Source of the DNA: Nymphaea colorata
Taxonomy: Eukaryota > Streptophyta > Magnoliopsida > Nymphaeales > Nymphaeaceae
DNA: 55,000 nucleotides
Direction of reading: 5' to 3'
Assembly: GCF_008831285.2 (NCBI RefSeq)
Contig: NC_045139.1
Span: forward strand, 5,060,704-5,115,703
The translations under genes were made by a program, and so were the position numbers. Within the stretch, counting starts at the first letter, position 1. Each line of letters starts with the position of its first letter. The notes below the pieces were generated by a model that was not told the DNA's origin, did no database searches, and was given only the letters and a program-made list of their open reading frames with translations. Shown piece after piece: positions 1 through 11,194 of this stretch.

Positions 1-2680
1 ACATGGACAAGATCCACGAGCATCCAACAAAGTTTAAGTCCAGCACGAGGAGTATGGTGTGAAGGCGTCAATGGTTTGGATTTTTTTTCCAACCAGTGAC
101 CCGAATCTTTATCTTTTGGTATTGCTAGGGATGTCCGCCCAGAGATATGCAGATTTGACTGGTTGTATTCTATAAGAAAATCCAGATCTGATTCAGAAAA
201 CTGGATGCGGACTTGTTATCGTATTTCATACCCAATTTCAGTGCACACCTGAATTATATTACATGGAAAAATTTGGATAACATTTAGTATTTGTATACCT
301 AAATCTGAATCCGAACTCGGATACTAATAAACAATACCAGATTACTCATTTATGTTGATGTTATATCTGATCCAAATCTAATCTGTTAACGTCCAATGAT
401 TCTATTTCTTTTTATTAGAAATTTTTTGCTTTTATTATGAAAAATAAAAGACATTTGAATGCCACAAAATCAGCCATAGTTCATTGCTGTGGCGAACAAG
501 AGAGTGGCTCTCACCATTTGAGAGATAAAAGGGCATTAAGTTTTTCAGTAGGGGTCGTTTGATGGATTAAAACCTGGAATTGGAAAAAAAATTCTAAAAA
601 TAAGTTTCCTAAAATAAATGAATGGAAAAAATCTTTTAATTCTCGTTTTGATGTGTGTGTGATGATTGAGAAATAAATTTTCAAAAAAATTATTTCTTAG
701 TTTGATAATAAAAAATCATATTTCCAGATTTACATAACATGAATTAATCTAAATTATCAAGGTCAAACCTTTTGGGCAAATTCCTCACTCCTTGTAAATT
801 ATCACATATCTTAAAAGTATCATTTGATCGTGTGTTTCTATGTAATTGTTATTCAAAATGGACCATCACATCCAAAATATCCTAAAATATCAACAAATGA
901 CATCTCTTATAAAAACAATTATCTTCCAAAATCTCACATTTTCTCAGAAATAATACAACAATAGAGGCAATATTTTCTGTCTGGCGTAATATAATTTTAC
1001 TAAAGAATACATCCTAAAAAAGAAAGACATCTTCACCCCTAGGTGCAGTGAAAGAGATCGCAATGATATATAGAGGCTCGAGTAATAACTTTGACAAATC
1101 CAAGGAACATAGAGGGAGAGAAAAAGAGAGAGAGAGAGAGATACCTCAAATCTTTTTTTGTACTTTCTCAACTTCTTTCTTTATACAAATGTTTCTTATG
1201 TGTCTTCAAAACACATTCATTATCAACTGTCTATCTTTCATCTTGGTTTTTCTCTTTACATTGTGTTTGATCTGAGGTTGCATTAAAAGACTTGTTTTGA
1301 GAGATCTTCAGTTTAAACAAATGAGGATCTTAATAGCATGAATTTCAAATTCATGCTACATGTTAAAAACCATGAATTTAAGATCGGATTTGTGGGGAGA
1401 TGTCCGATCTTAAATCTATGGATTTGAGATATTGCAAGATCTTAGAGGCTGGCGTAGGCCACTGCCCACGCTAGTCAGACAGATACAGGTCTGATTTGAT
1501 CTCAAATCATCAGATCTGAGAATTTGAAATTGGCCTTCAGGGGCTCCTATTTCATGTGTTTCTGCGAGCCGCTACGGATTAAATAAACGTAAGTAAGGTC
1601 TGCGATGGTAACCATTTAGGTCTGGTTCTTTTGGACACTCAAATTTATGCGGCTGAAGGCATTTGGACTTCTTTTTTAGTGGTCAATTGTTAACCTTCTA
1701 TTTCTTAAACAACATAAAAAAATGATATTTAAAAAAAATTGCCAAAAACAAACGGCGCGTGTTTTTTAGGTAATTTTAATATTTTTTAATGACAAGCGGC
1801 TTTTTTTATTTTTATTTGTGGTTTATCTACTTATTGTTTGTGGTGTCTTTTTAGTTTCTCATCTATTTCATTTTTCCTTCATTGTTAATATTTTTAAATT
1901 TTAAATATTTATATATTTGTGTAGGTTTTTTCCCATTTTTTCTCAAACTCGTTGTATTATACTGGAGAAAAACATATTTGGAGCCCAAGAAGGAGAATCT
2001 CATATCATTTACAGTCTGTTTAGTCCATAAACAATAAGTAAACATATTTGGAGCTTAAATCTGAAAAATCAGATCCGATCTGACTAAAACAATTAGATTC
2101 AGGAAGGCAATTCCACGGAATCTGATTGAGGACATGTTTTGGAGTTTCAGATCCAAATCTTCATTGGGATGTGAATTTTTTAGAGGGGAGTACGTTCAAA
2201 ATAAGTGCTAATGGTAGAAAAAAGCTTAATATAGTTGACCACCATTTTGGCTTCAAATCCTGGAAAACGACTGGATCTTTGTTACGATGGATTCTGGATT
2301 ATCTGAAAACCGTCAGCCCACAATGGAGCAGCTAAGCGGCGGCTGAACCATTATTGAATACTTTATATTAAAGTATGGAACATAATGAAACCTAGGTAAC
2401 GAATCTAAAATGACTAAAATATGAGTATCTTTTTGTTATTCGTTTTCAAAGTTATATTCAACCCTGTGAGGTATTCCAATTGTTACGGTTTCATTGATCC
2501 TTTGCCAGTATATTACATGAATTTTACATACCTAGAGAGTCCGCAACATTTTTCATAAAAAAAAATAATCCAGAACATCAAGCGACCGACCTTCTGGGAA
2601 GGACGTCCAACCCTTCAGGTTCGATGATCAAAATGCAAAACTCAAACTCGCTGCCTTCCTCTCCTTCCTCCCTTTTGAAA
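1..2680 (+). repeat. Dispersed repeat family R, copy A (cut by window edge)
   Basis: This 2.7-kb stretch recurs, diverged, at 9375-12870 (same strand) and inverted at 13643-15548 and 34283-37432. Shared landmarks in order are a block ending 'atggtgtgaagg' near 70, a block starting 'gtttgatggattaaaacc' near 550, a GA microsatellite at 1122-1140, a 'ggccactgcccacgc' block near 1455, and a block near 2600 that ends in 'gctgccttcct'. Two perfect small dyads lie at about 1335-1357 (around 'catgaatttcaaattcatg') and 1380-1410 (around 'aagatcggat'). No reading frame resembles a transposase or polymerase, so it is probably a non-autonomous element or a decayed composite. The left end is outside the window. 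Confidence 0.8.
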
Positions 2681-3395
2681 GGCTAGTTGATCACATAAAT
2701 GAATCTTTCCAATAAAAAACGAAGCAAGTGGTGGCGCTTACGAGGCAAAGAGTCGGCCCCGCGGCCACTGGAGGCCAGAAGAAGATGAAAGGCTCCGGCA
2801 GCTCGTGGAGCAATACGGTATTGCTCCACGTTTCGTCTAAGTCGTACTATACCGGGTCGTGTATGATCGGTGTTCTTCCCCTTGGCCCATGTTGGTAATG
2901 AATTGCATCGTCAAGTCGTCGTCGGTGCAAAGCTAAATCAGTCCATATGGACAATAGGAGAAATGTTATGCCACTAACCAGAAAAACCATGTTCTAACGG
3001 TATATTTCAAAGGGCATTTTTGTTATTATCTATATCATTTTTATCCTTATGCCTTTTATTTATATTTAGCCATAACACATAGTCCCTTGTTATGAGCTTA
3101 AGAGTAAGATGGTTTCAAGTTCTATCAATTGATAGACTAATAAAAGACTAAGTAAATTTTAATCTAAACTTTCTAGTTAATCCTTTATGGTCGAGAAGGG
3201 CCTACGGGTCTCTACCATTCCCCAATATATACCAGTTGGAAAACTCCTGAAACCAACAGCTCGTGGAGCAATACCGGTATTATTCCACTAGCTGCTGGAG
3301 CCTTTCTGGCCTCCAGTGGCCACGGGGCCGACTCTTTGCCTCGTAGGCACCACCACTTGCCTCGTTTTTGATTAGAAATACGTGATCAACTAGCC
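2681..3395. mobile_element. Foldback/TIR element, about 150-bp terminal inverted repeats
   Basis: The left end starts 'ggctagttgatcac' and the right end finishes with its reverse complement 'gtgatcaactagcc'. The complementarity runs inward about 150 bp per arm, including 'gaggcaaagagtcggcccc' at 2740-2760 and its complement at 3320-3345, and stops near 2830 and 3258. The roughly 425-bp core has no coding potential. Long TIRs around a non-coding core suit a non-autonomous Mutator-like or foldback element. I could not find a clean target-site duplication ('ccttttgaaa' left, 'ttttcctact' right), so the superfamily is open. It is inserted in or beside the end of R copy A. Confidence 0.7.
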
Positions 3396-4012
3396 TTTTC
3401 CTACTTTAAGAAACAAAACTAAGCTGTAAGGTTTCTAAACAAAAGAGAGAGGCTCCCTTTCACTCTAGCTTGGATTGATTTTGAGGATTTTGAAATTGAA
3501 TTGTTTCTGACATTTGCTTAGGGAATTTCCGACTTAGACGATCGTCGTTGCCATATTCTCAATCATTGGAATCACTTGTCTTGGCTGGCTAAAAACTCTA
3601 AGAAGGTATTCTGAAGATCCAATATGAGATCCAAAATCAAGAAATTCGGATCATACACGACCCGGTTTAGTACCCAACGACGGCCCCACCTCATCTTTTC
3701 TCCACGCACTTCAGAATCAACGCTCGTCGTGGTGGGTCCCATGCTGATCCGACTCGGGATCAAACGTCCGATTCACCTTTCTGTTCTCTCCCAAAGTTGT
3801 TTTATGAAAACTAGTCTTTTAAAAGTTGTTTTCACACAAAAAGTTGTTAACTATTTGAGATTGTCAGTAAACAACAGGATTATTCATTCATGACTTAACA
3901 AGATCAATATTCGGCAATCCATGCCGACAAAATAACCCATGCCGACACATTGGCACGGGTACATTAATTTTGTTTTTTGCATTTTTTTGTAGAAGTTTAA
4001 ATAAATATTTCT
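3396..4012. other. Spacer without a recognisable gene
   Basis: AT-rich sequence with short open frames that look accidental. The only local pattern is a short direct repeat, 'ccatgccgacaaaataa' followed by 'cccatgccgacacat', near 3920-3950. A copy of the motif 'gaaaactagtcttttaaaag' at about 3806 also occurs at 7225 (reverse) and 7405, so the termini of the next element may be scattered here. Confidence 0.5.
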
Positions 4013-4441
4013 TTATGAAAAGTAGTCTTTCAAAAGTTGTTTTTCTGGCTATTTGACTCGTTTAACCAGCAGAACAGATTATTTATCTAATACACAAATC
4101 CTTCTCGATTAACCAGCATGTTTTTTGAAATTTTACAAACGAACTTATAAAGTGTAAATTTGAAAAGGTTTGATGCGCTTATTGAAGTTTACGAGAATTT
4201 AAAATCAACGATTTAAAGTCGTTTAAATTTCAAGATGTTATAAAATATAATGTGTTGATTGGATTTCATTTTAATCGTTTAAATTTGAGCATTGTGAAAA
4301 GGTGGAGTGCCAAAACTCAGTTGATTTTGTCGAGTGATAAAAATTTATTTCAAAGCTAAATTCCGCCATCTTATATATTTCAAACGTAAGCTAATCCTGA
4401 GTGCTATGCTAGATATAGGGACACAGGAAAAAAGAAAAAGC

Positions 4442-4581
4442 GTTTGCTTGTGGGGTTGTGTCTGTTCTCAACTTGTTCATGTTTCTCTAACAAGTGCAAA
4501 CACGTATTCAACCGTGGCTTCCTTCGCCACAACGTTTTTACTAAAGAAAAAACGGCGCAGATATAGCAATGTTCGACGCCG
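4442..4581. mobile_element. 140-bp insertion in the left arm, possible 5-bp duplication
   Basis: The other arm has an uninterrupted 'gaaaaagctggg' at the matching place. Here 140 bp are inserted and 'aaagc' occurs on both sides (4437-4441 and 4582-4586), as expected of a 5-bp target-site duplication. The insert has no clear terminal repeats and no TG...CA ends, so a small non-LTR or filler origin is equally possible. Confidence 0.4.
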
Positions 4582-5413
4582 AAAGCTGGGATGAACTTGC
4601 AATCTAAAGAAATGTTTGTCTTCTTTCCTGTTGGGAGCTGGAATTAGGCAAAATTATAATCATGATATGATTATAATCATATGATGACGCTTTATATCAG
4701 GTAAGCATTAACATCATTTTTATAACGATCACACGGTAATCATTATAGTCTGTTACAGATATTATATAAAACAAGAATAAGTATACAGCCATTCTTGGGT
4801 ACATCTACCACAAATCTTCGGTCTTTTCACTATTTCCAACCCCATAGACTACTGGTGCTTCAGGGTGTACTCTTATAATTGAAAGGCAAGCCGAGCTCCA
4901 TCCAATCCCTTTATTTTTTTAAATGGGAACAACAGAAGTAAATGAATTAAAACAAGTAACTGTCATGCTTTCTTGATTACAAAGCATGAGATGATGGAAA
5001 TTAAATTGTAAATATTGGGAATCAAACTTTTAAGAGTCAGAAATGTTCTTCTAAAGAGGGGGGGAGTGCGAGGGAAAGAAACAAGTCTTTTAGACTTTTG
5101 CTTCACCCCAAGGTAGTGTGCTGCCATTCTTGGGTACATCTACCACAAAATGTCATTTTCCATAGTCTCTTGATCAAATCGTCTAGGACAAAAACGCCAA
5201 ATGTTGCAAATATAGAGATCTAATTCGATTGGCCTGCCAGTTTACTGAATGAATCGGTTCAACTATTATAATAGTGGGGAGTGGCGCCTAAAAAATTACA
5301 CATCCATTTTAGGATATAGTGTTCTATATTGCTGCAGAAAGAGGGTGAAAAAGTGTTCTACATAGATGTTGTTTAAGCTAGCTGCTCGTGAAAACTGAAC
5401 TCCAGACAAGACA

Positions 5414-6255
5414 ACAAAGTGGGTGTTATTTCAGCACAGAACTGAAAATTCTGACTCTGTTCTGCCTCTATCCATGTCTGAGGAAGGTGAAGAAATTGCA
5501 CCTGTACATGGTGCTTATGAACAATTGGATATCGATACCTGAACTTTGGGTTCAGCAACCAATGATCCTTTCTCGGACTTCACTAAACAGTACATAACTG
5601 AAGAAGGAACAGAGGAAAAGAGATCCTGTAAGAAAGCACATACCTCCTTGACAATGACGATGGGGCAACTGCTTCCTCGGATCTCAAGAACTATGTATGA
5701 TCTTCGAAGTTAAGAGGGTGAGGAATCCCCTCGGGCGGACCATCGAATTTATAGCTCCTCCTGAATCCTTTGCATCAGCCACTGCAGTCATAAGGAATTG
5801 ATTAATATCTCGATTGGTTCCTGAAATCGACAACTGCGGGTTTGAGCACGTAAGAAGTTGTCAATTCTGGTGTGAATACAAAACAGGAATTGGTAGGCTC
5901 GTAGCGTCCTTTTTCGAACGATCTTCCTTATAAAGCATGGTGCCGGAGCTGTCAGTCCCCCAACCCCAAAACTCTTTCAGCTATTTTTCCATTTTGTGAT
6001 GTGGTTGTCTCACACGTTAGAGAGTGGGAGAGCTATAAGATGATTCAATTGCTTTTTATATTATTTCTTCAGTTATGTACCGTTTAGTGAAGTCTGAGAA
6101 AGGATCATTGGTTGCTGAACCCAAAGTTCAGGTATCGATATCCAATTGTTCATAAGCACCATGTACAGGTGCAATTTCTTCACCTTCCTCAGACATGGAT
6201 AGAGGCAGAACAGAGTAGGAATTTTCAGTTCTATGCTGAAATGACACCCTCTTTC
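5414..6255. repeat. Nested inverted repeat (about 191-bp arms, 458-bp spacer) with coding-like sequence
   Basis: The arm 5414-5606 is the reverse complement of 6065-6255 with few mismatches. The left arm read forward from about 5479 gives a peptide starting MSEEGEEIAPVHG that breaks at one TGA and reopens as GSATNDPFSDFTKQYITEE. The spacer (5607-6064) keeps frames with only occasional stops on both strands, for example VRNPLGRTIEFIAPPESF near 5720. I do not recognise the family. Two direct copies of 'aactgaactccagacaagac' at about 5394 and 6318 flank the region. Captured host-gene exons would explain it, but this is inference. Confidence 0.5.
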
Positions 6256-7243
6256 TACAGCAACAAATTAAACGGTAAGAGCACCAAATTAAAAATGCAT
6301 GTGAGCATCTCCATTAAACTGAACTCCAGACAAGACAAGTCACTTTTTCTCCAATTGCAGTTTATCTTTTATTCTTACTCCTAATGAAAGGAGATCATTA
6401 TTATTATTATTTTTTTTTTTAATTTGAGTTCAGCTTAATTGGATCGAAGCAGTGTCACATCTTGGTGTAGATCTGACTGTCTGGAGTTCAGTTTGATGGG
6501 ATTCAGATTTTGACTTGACTTGTCATGCTTTACTTAGCAAAAATGAAGTTCGTCTTTTTAATTAAAAAATTAGCTACAAACGTAAACTTCAAGTTCCTAA
6601 TTTACACCAACATTGAAAACATAAGGGATGTGCGAATAAAAATGTTTACTATGCAAGATCATCATTGGAACCCAAAACAAATCCAACTCAGTCTTGACTC
6701 AGGTGATTCTATGTCAAGCAGTTCTAAGGGACTGGTTTATGCAACGAATTTTGCCTAATTCCAGCTCCCAACAGGAAAGAAGACAAACTTTTCTTTAGAT
6801 TGCAAGTTAATCCCAGCTTTTTCTTTTTTCCTGTGTCCCAATATCTAGCATAGCACTCAGGATTAGCTTACGTTTGAAATATATAAGATGGCGGAATTTA
6901 GCGTCGAAATAAATTTTTATCACTCGACAAAATCAACTGAGTCTTGGCAATCCACCTTTTCACAATGCTCAAATTTAAACGATTAAAATGAAATCCAATC
7001 AACACATTATATTTTACAACATCTTGAAATTTAAACGACTTTAAATCGTTGATTTTAAATTCTCGTAAACTTCAATAACCGCATCAAACCTTTTCAAAGT
7101 TACACTTTATAAGTTCATTTGTAAAATTTCAAAAAACATGTTGGTTAATCGAGAACGATTTGTGTATTAGATAAATAATCTGCTCTGCTGGTTAAACGAG
7201 CCAAATAGCCATAAAAACAACTTTTAAAAGACTAGTTTTCATG

Positions 7244-9075
7244 AAACTCTCTTTTCTTAATGTAATCCAAATGCTACCATGCTCAAAGTAGTTTTCAGCG
7301 AAGTTAGATATTTTCCCTAATAATAAAAAAGTCACGTGCACAATTAATCCCTGATACTAAACACGCCTTTAGTATCAACTTTATTAAGGCAAGACGTGCA
7401 CGATATGAAAACTAGTCTTTTAAAAGTTGTTTTTTAAGTCAGTTTTAAAAAACTGTTTTGTGTGTTTAGATAATATAACCAAAACACTTTCTTTTTTCTA
7501 ATAATGCTTCTAACCGTCGATACGAGTATTCACAATAATAACTTTGACTGGAAAAAAGACAAAGCAGGTAAAAGTTCAAAGGAGTTGAGTTCTTACAATT
7601 AACATTTCAAGCATGCATTGGGCTCGAATTTAACTGATTTATAATAAATGAGTGAAGTTTCGATGAGTAAGTAGGAGGGGAGCTGACTCGCCTCATTGTT
7701 CAGTCCTTAGTCTCAACCTCTTCTTTAACAAATCGAGCAAAGCTTGAATTGTTGACGTGACATGAAACCTATTAGTCGAAAACACAGTAGACAGTGACAA
7801 AAGTCGGCCGACTGCCTGTAATTTACTGTGAAAGACGATAATTTACAGCGGCCATTTTTAGGAGGTGGAATTTACGTGACTCGATTTAGCCATTGCAGTT
7901 TGATGGACACTAGTGCACATCCATTTTCATGTGGAATCCAAAGTGAACTTCCTGTGACTGCATCTTCATGTCCCGCAGGGAGCTATGCCAGACCGTGTCA
8001 CCTGCCAATTTATTCATTTATTTATTTTTTAAGTAAGGCTATCGTAAAATTTTGGGATAGTTTGGGATCGAGTAAGGACTAAGGAGGGATACATCCATCA
8101 GCAAATGAACTAGAGTTACATGCCTAAGTCTACCCTTTTGATATGTGCCCCTTGGAGCAGCCTCTTAGGCTTCAATTCCAAGACCACAGGAGCGTGTCTC
8201 ATATGGAATGTAGTCCCAAACTAAATTCGACTTTTTGTCCGAAAATTTCAAGATTTAAAACATCCAAGAGATATAAATAAAAAAAAAAAATTGAAGAGTT
8301 TTGGTAAACCATTTGGCATTTGGTTAGATATGAGTTTCTACGTTTTATCTTATCTGAGGCGTTTCAGCCAATACGCATTGGCCCCATAACCAGCTACATT
8401 TCTTCCCTTTTCTATTTAAAATCAACTAATAAATATTTTAATACGCTAAACAAAGCAAAGAACCTTGATGTTTTACCTTACTTGACATGGTAAAAGCATT
8501 TTAAGACGGTGGATGGGGGAAACACGAAGAAAGAAGTGCAGAAATAGTTGGAGAAAACAAATGCATCAACCGCGCCTTTTTCTCCCAGCAATCCTTCATT
8601 GAAAGTGGATCATCATGAAAATGTAGGATCTAACCATTGAAGAAACATCAAAACAAGTACACGAGACGACCCTTGTGACGTCCGACTTCGTTCCAGCATC
8701 ATTTCTACCACATTGGAGTGCCGGCAATAGCCATGTCCTCTATTTACATAGGAACTACTCTTCTGGGTTGCAAATGGTGCGGTGCTCTAGTTAATGGTGT
8801 ACCATGGGTCCACTCGCATTCTAAAGTAGTGGGTGAGGAGAAGAGGGAGAGATTCTATCATTCGGCTGCTTCTGCCTCCGTTGTCGGTTGTGATGTTCAA
8901 TGGACAGTTTAGTGGTGCACCAAGATACACCAACTTATCAATGGGATTTGAAGCAGTAAGCAGTGGTGGAGCCACTTGTTGGCTGGTGCGGGCAATTGCC
9001 CACACCCAAGGGCAAAGCCAAGAGAGGGCCTGCATGTGTCCAGGGCCCACCTTTTTTTTTTTAATTTTCATGTAA
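7244..9075. other. Spacer, no supported gene; hAT-like end motif near 8970
   Basis: No frame in 7244-8700 looks like a protein. At 8970 the sequence 'cagtggtggagccac' resembles the 'cagnggcggagcca' ends typical of Tip100-like hAT elements in plants. It is followed by a small dyad, 'gcgggcaattgcccac' (about 8988-9003). A partner end was not found, so this is a fragment at best. Confidence 0.4.
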
Positions 9076-9374
9076 AGGCATCGGGCCGGCCCGAATGGGC
9101 CCGACTAAGCCCGATTCGTCCTGATAAGATTTTTTAATGTTAATTATATTGATTTTTATATATACTTATAATATTTATAACAATTAATTATATTTATATG
9201 ATATTATATATTAAAAATATATATCTTTTAATTTAATCGGCCTGTGTTCAGGTTTTGGGTGTCAAGCTGGGCTCATGTAGCTCTCTCATAGTACATTCAT
9301 AACTTCTTGCATAATCTGCCCTTCACTGGTTAACAGTTAACAGTTAAACAAGATTATTGAGAGTGTAGTTTAGA
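9076..9374 (+). repeat. GGCC-rich/AT-rich small element, copy 1 (outer flank of R copy B)
   Basis: It starts 'catcgggccggcccgaatg', passes through a very AT-rich core rich in 'ttatatt', and continues through 'aatcggcctgtgttcagg' to the edge of R copy B. The same block appears reverse-complemented at 15549-15812 next to R copy C, and a relative lies at 38440-38760. GC-rich ends of the 'gggccggcccga' type around an AT core are common in plant non-autonomous elements. No coding capacity. Confidence 0.6.
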
Positions 9375-11135
9375 CATGAACAAGATCCACGAGCATCCAA
9401 TAAAGTTTAAGTACAGCACGACGAGTATGGTGTGAAGGCATCAGTGGTTTGGATTTTTTTTCCAACTAGTGACCCGAGTCTCCATCTTCAGGTATTGCTA
9501 GGGATGTCCACCCGGAGATATAATCTAACGTTTGATTCATATGCAGATTTGACTGGTTGTATTCCACAAGAAAATCCAGATCTGATTCGAAAAACTGGAT
9601 GCGGATCTGTTATCGTATTTCATAACCAATTTTGGTGGAAACCTGAATCAGATTACATGGAAAAATTTGGATAATGTTTAGTATTCGTATACCTAAATCT
9701 GAATCCGAACTCCAATACTAATAAAATATACCAGATTACTCAATTATGGTGATGTTATATCCGATCCAAATCTAATCAGTTAATGTACAATGATTCTATT
9801 TCTTTCTATAAGAAGTTTTCTGCTTTTAGTATAAAAAAAAGGACATTTGAATGCTGCAAGATCAGCCACGGTTCATTGGCATGGCGAACGCGGGATGGCC
9901 CCCTCCATTTGAGAGATAAAAGGGCACTAAGTTTTTCAATAGGGTCCGTTTGATGGATTAAAACCTGGAATTGGAAAAAAGTTCTAAAAATATGTTTTCT
10001 GAAATAAATGAATGGAAAGATTCTTTTAATTCTCATTTTAATGTGTGTGTGATGACTGAGAAATAAATTTCTGAAAAAAATATTTCTTAGTTTGATAATA
10101 AAAAATCATATTTCCAGATTTACATAACATGAATTAATCTAAATTATCAAGGTCAAACGTTTGGGCTCAAACTGATGTTATACCTAGCGCCAGGTCGTCA
10201 GACCAAAAGAAAAAGGAAAATGTTTGAAAAATCTATAAAACAGACATCCGTAGTTTATGATGGAGTCGATATCTGGATGCAAGTGAAACTTTTGGGGATA
10301 ATACAGATAAGACTGTCAATGACGTCATGTTACCAATATAAGCTGAAGCTTGAATATAGTACACAGGAAGCTTTTGTTCAATGTCTAAAGAATTGTTATT
10401 AGAAATTATAGAATGTATTCATTTGCTGGTCATTAGTTACTCCTTTTGATTATTTGCATGTTAGGTAGGTTTTTCACTAAATAGTTACTTAAGAAACTAC
10501 TTGTTTAGGTAGTCTAGTCACTGATCTAGGGTTACGACTACCGCTACAACATGAAGGAAAGCAAATTTTCTGGGCAGTCTTGCCAAAAGTAATTTTCTTT
10601 CACTTTTTCAAAAGTTTTTTTTTCTTTTTAAATTTAAAGGCATTGTAATCTTCTGACTTCTATCCTAATTTCTAGGTAAACAACTATTATAAAGGATAAA
10701 TGGACCCTTTTAACATCATCATGGATTAGTGAAGCCTCCTCCATGATGATGACATGGGCATGACTCAAGGCCACGTCTCAACGCTGGCCAGTTGGAGGAT
10801 TAACTAAGAGGCATGAGGACGATCATCTGGACCGGTCCAATTTTCTGATATATATAAGAGGATGCTTTACTTTTGTTCACCAGTATCCATCTAATTATTT
10901 ACAGTTTATGTGCATGGTGATGCCTAGTGCAAATTCCTCACTCCTTGTAAATTATCACATATCTTAAAAGTATCATCTCATTGTGTTTTTATGTACAGTA
11001 TTATTCAAAATGGACTGTCACATCCACAATATCTTAATATCATCAAATGACATCTTTTATGGCTACAATTATCTTCCAAAATCTCACATTTTCCCAGAAA
11101 TAATACAACAAGGCAGACAATATTTTCTTTTGGCG

Positions 11136-11194
<59 letters not shown>

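Larger units (their letters stand above)
4013..7243. mobile_element. Large inverted-repeat element with a nested second inverted repeat
   Basis: The left arm (4013-4655) is closely matched by the reverse complement of the right arm (6746-7243). Both run from the 'agtctttcaaaagttgtttt'-like end through 'aaccagcatgttttttg' and 'atggcggaattta' to 'ggaattaggcaaaatt'. The left arm is longer because of an extra 140 bp at 4442-4581. Between the arms sit a second inverted repeat (5414-5606 and 6065-6255) and a spacer with partly open frames. No transposase is visible, so this looks like a non-autonomous foldback element or MULE that may have picked up foreign sequence. Confidence 0.65.

Noticed and set aside
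1863-2045. 60-codon minus-strand frame seen in R copies A and B (also 12005-12187)
   Set aside because: Same position in a repeat, no domain, no start context, and fragments only in the other copies.
5607-6064. Organelle DNA insertion between the nested arms
   Set aside because: Frames look faintly organelle-like on the minus strand, but I could not match them to any plastid or mitochondrial gene, so the claim is unsupported.
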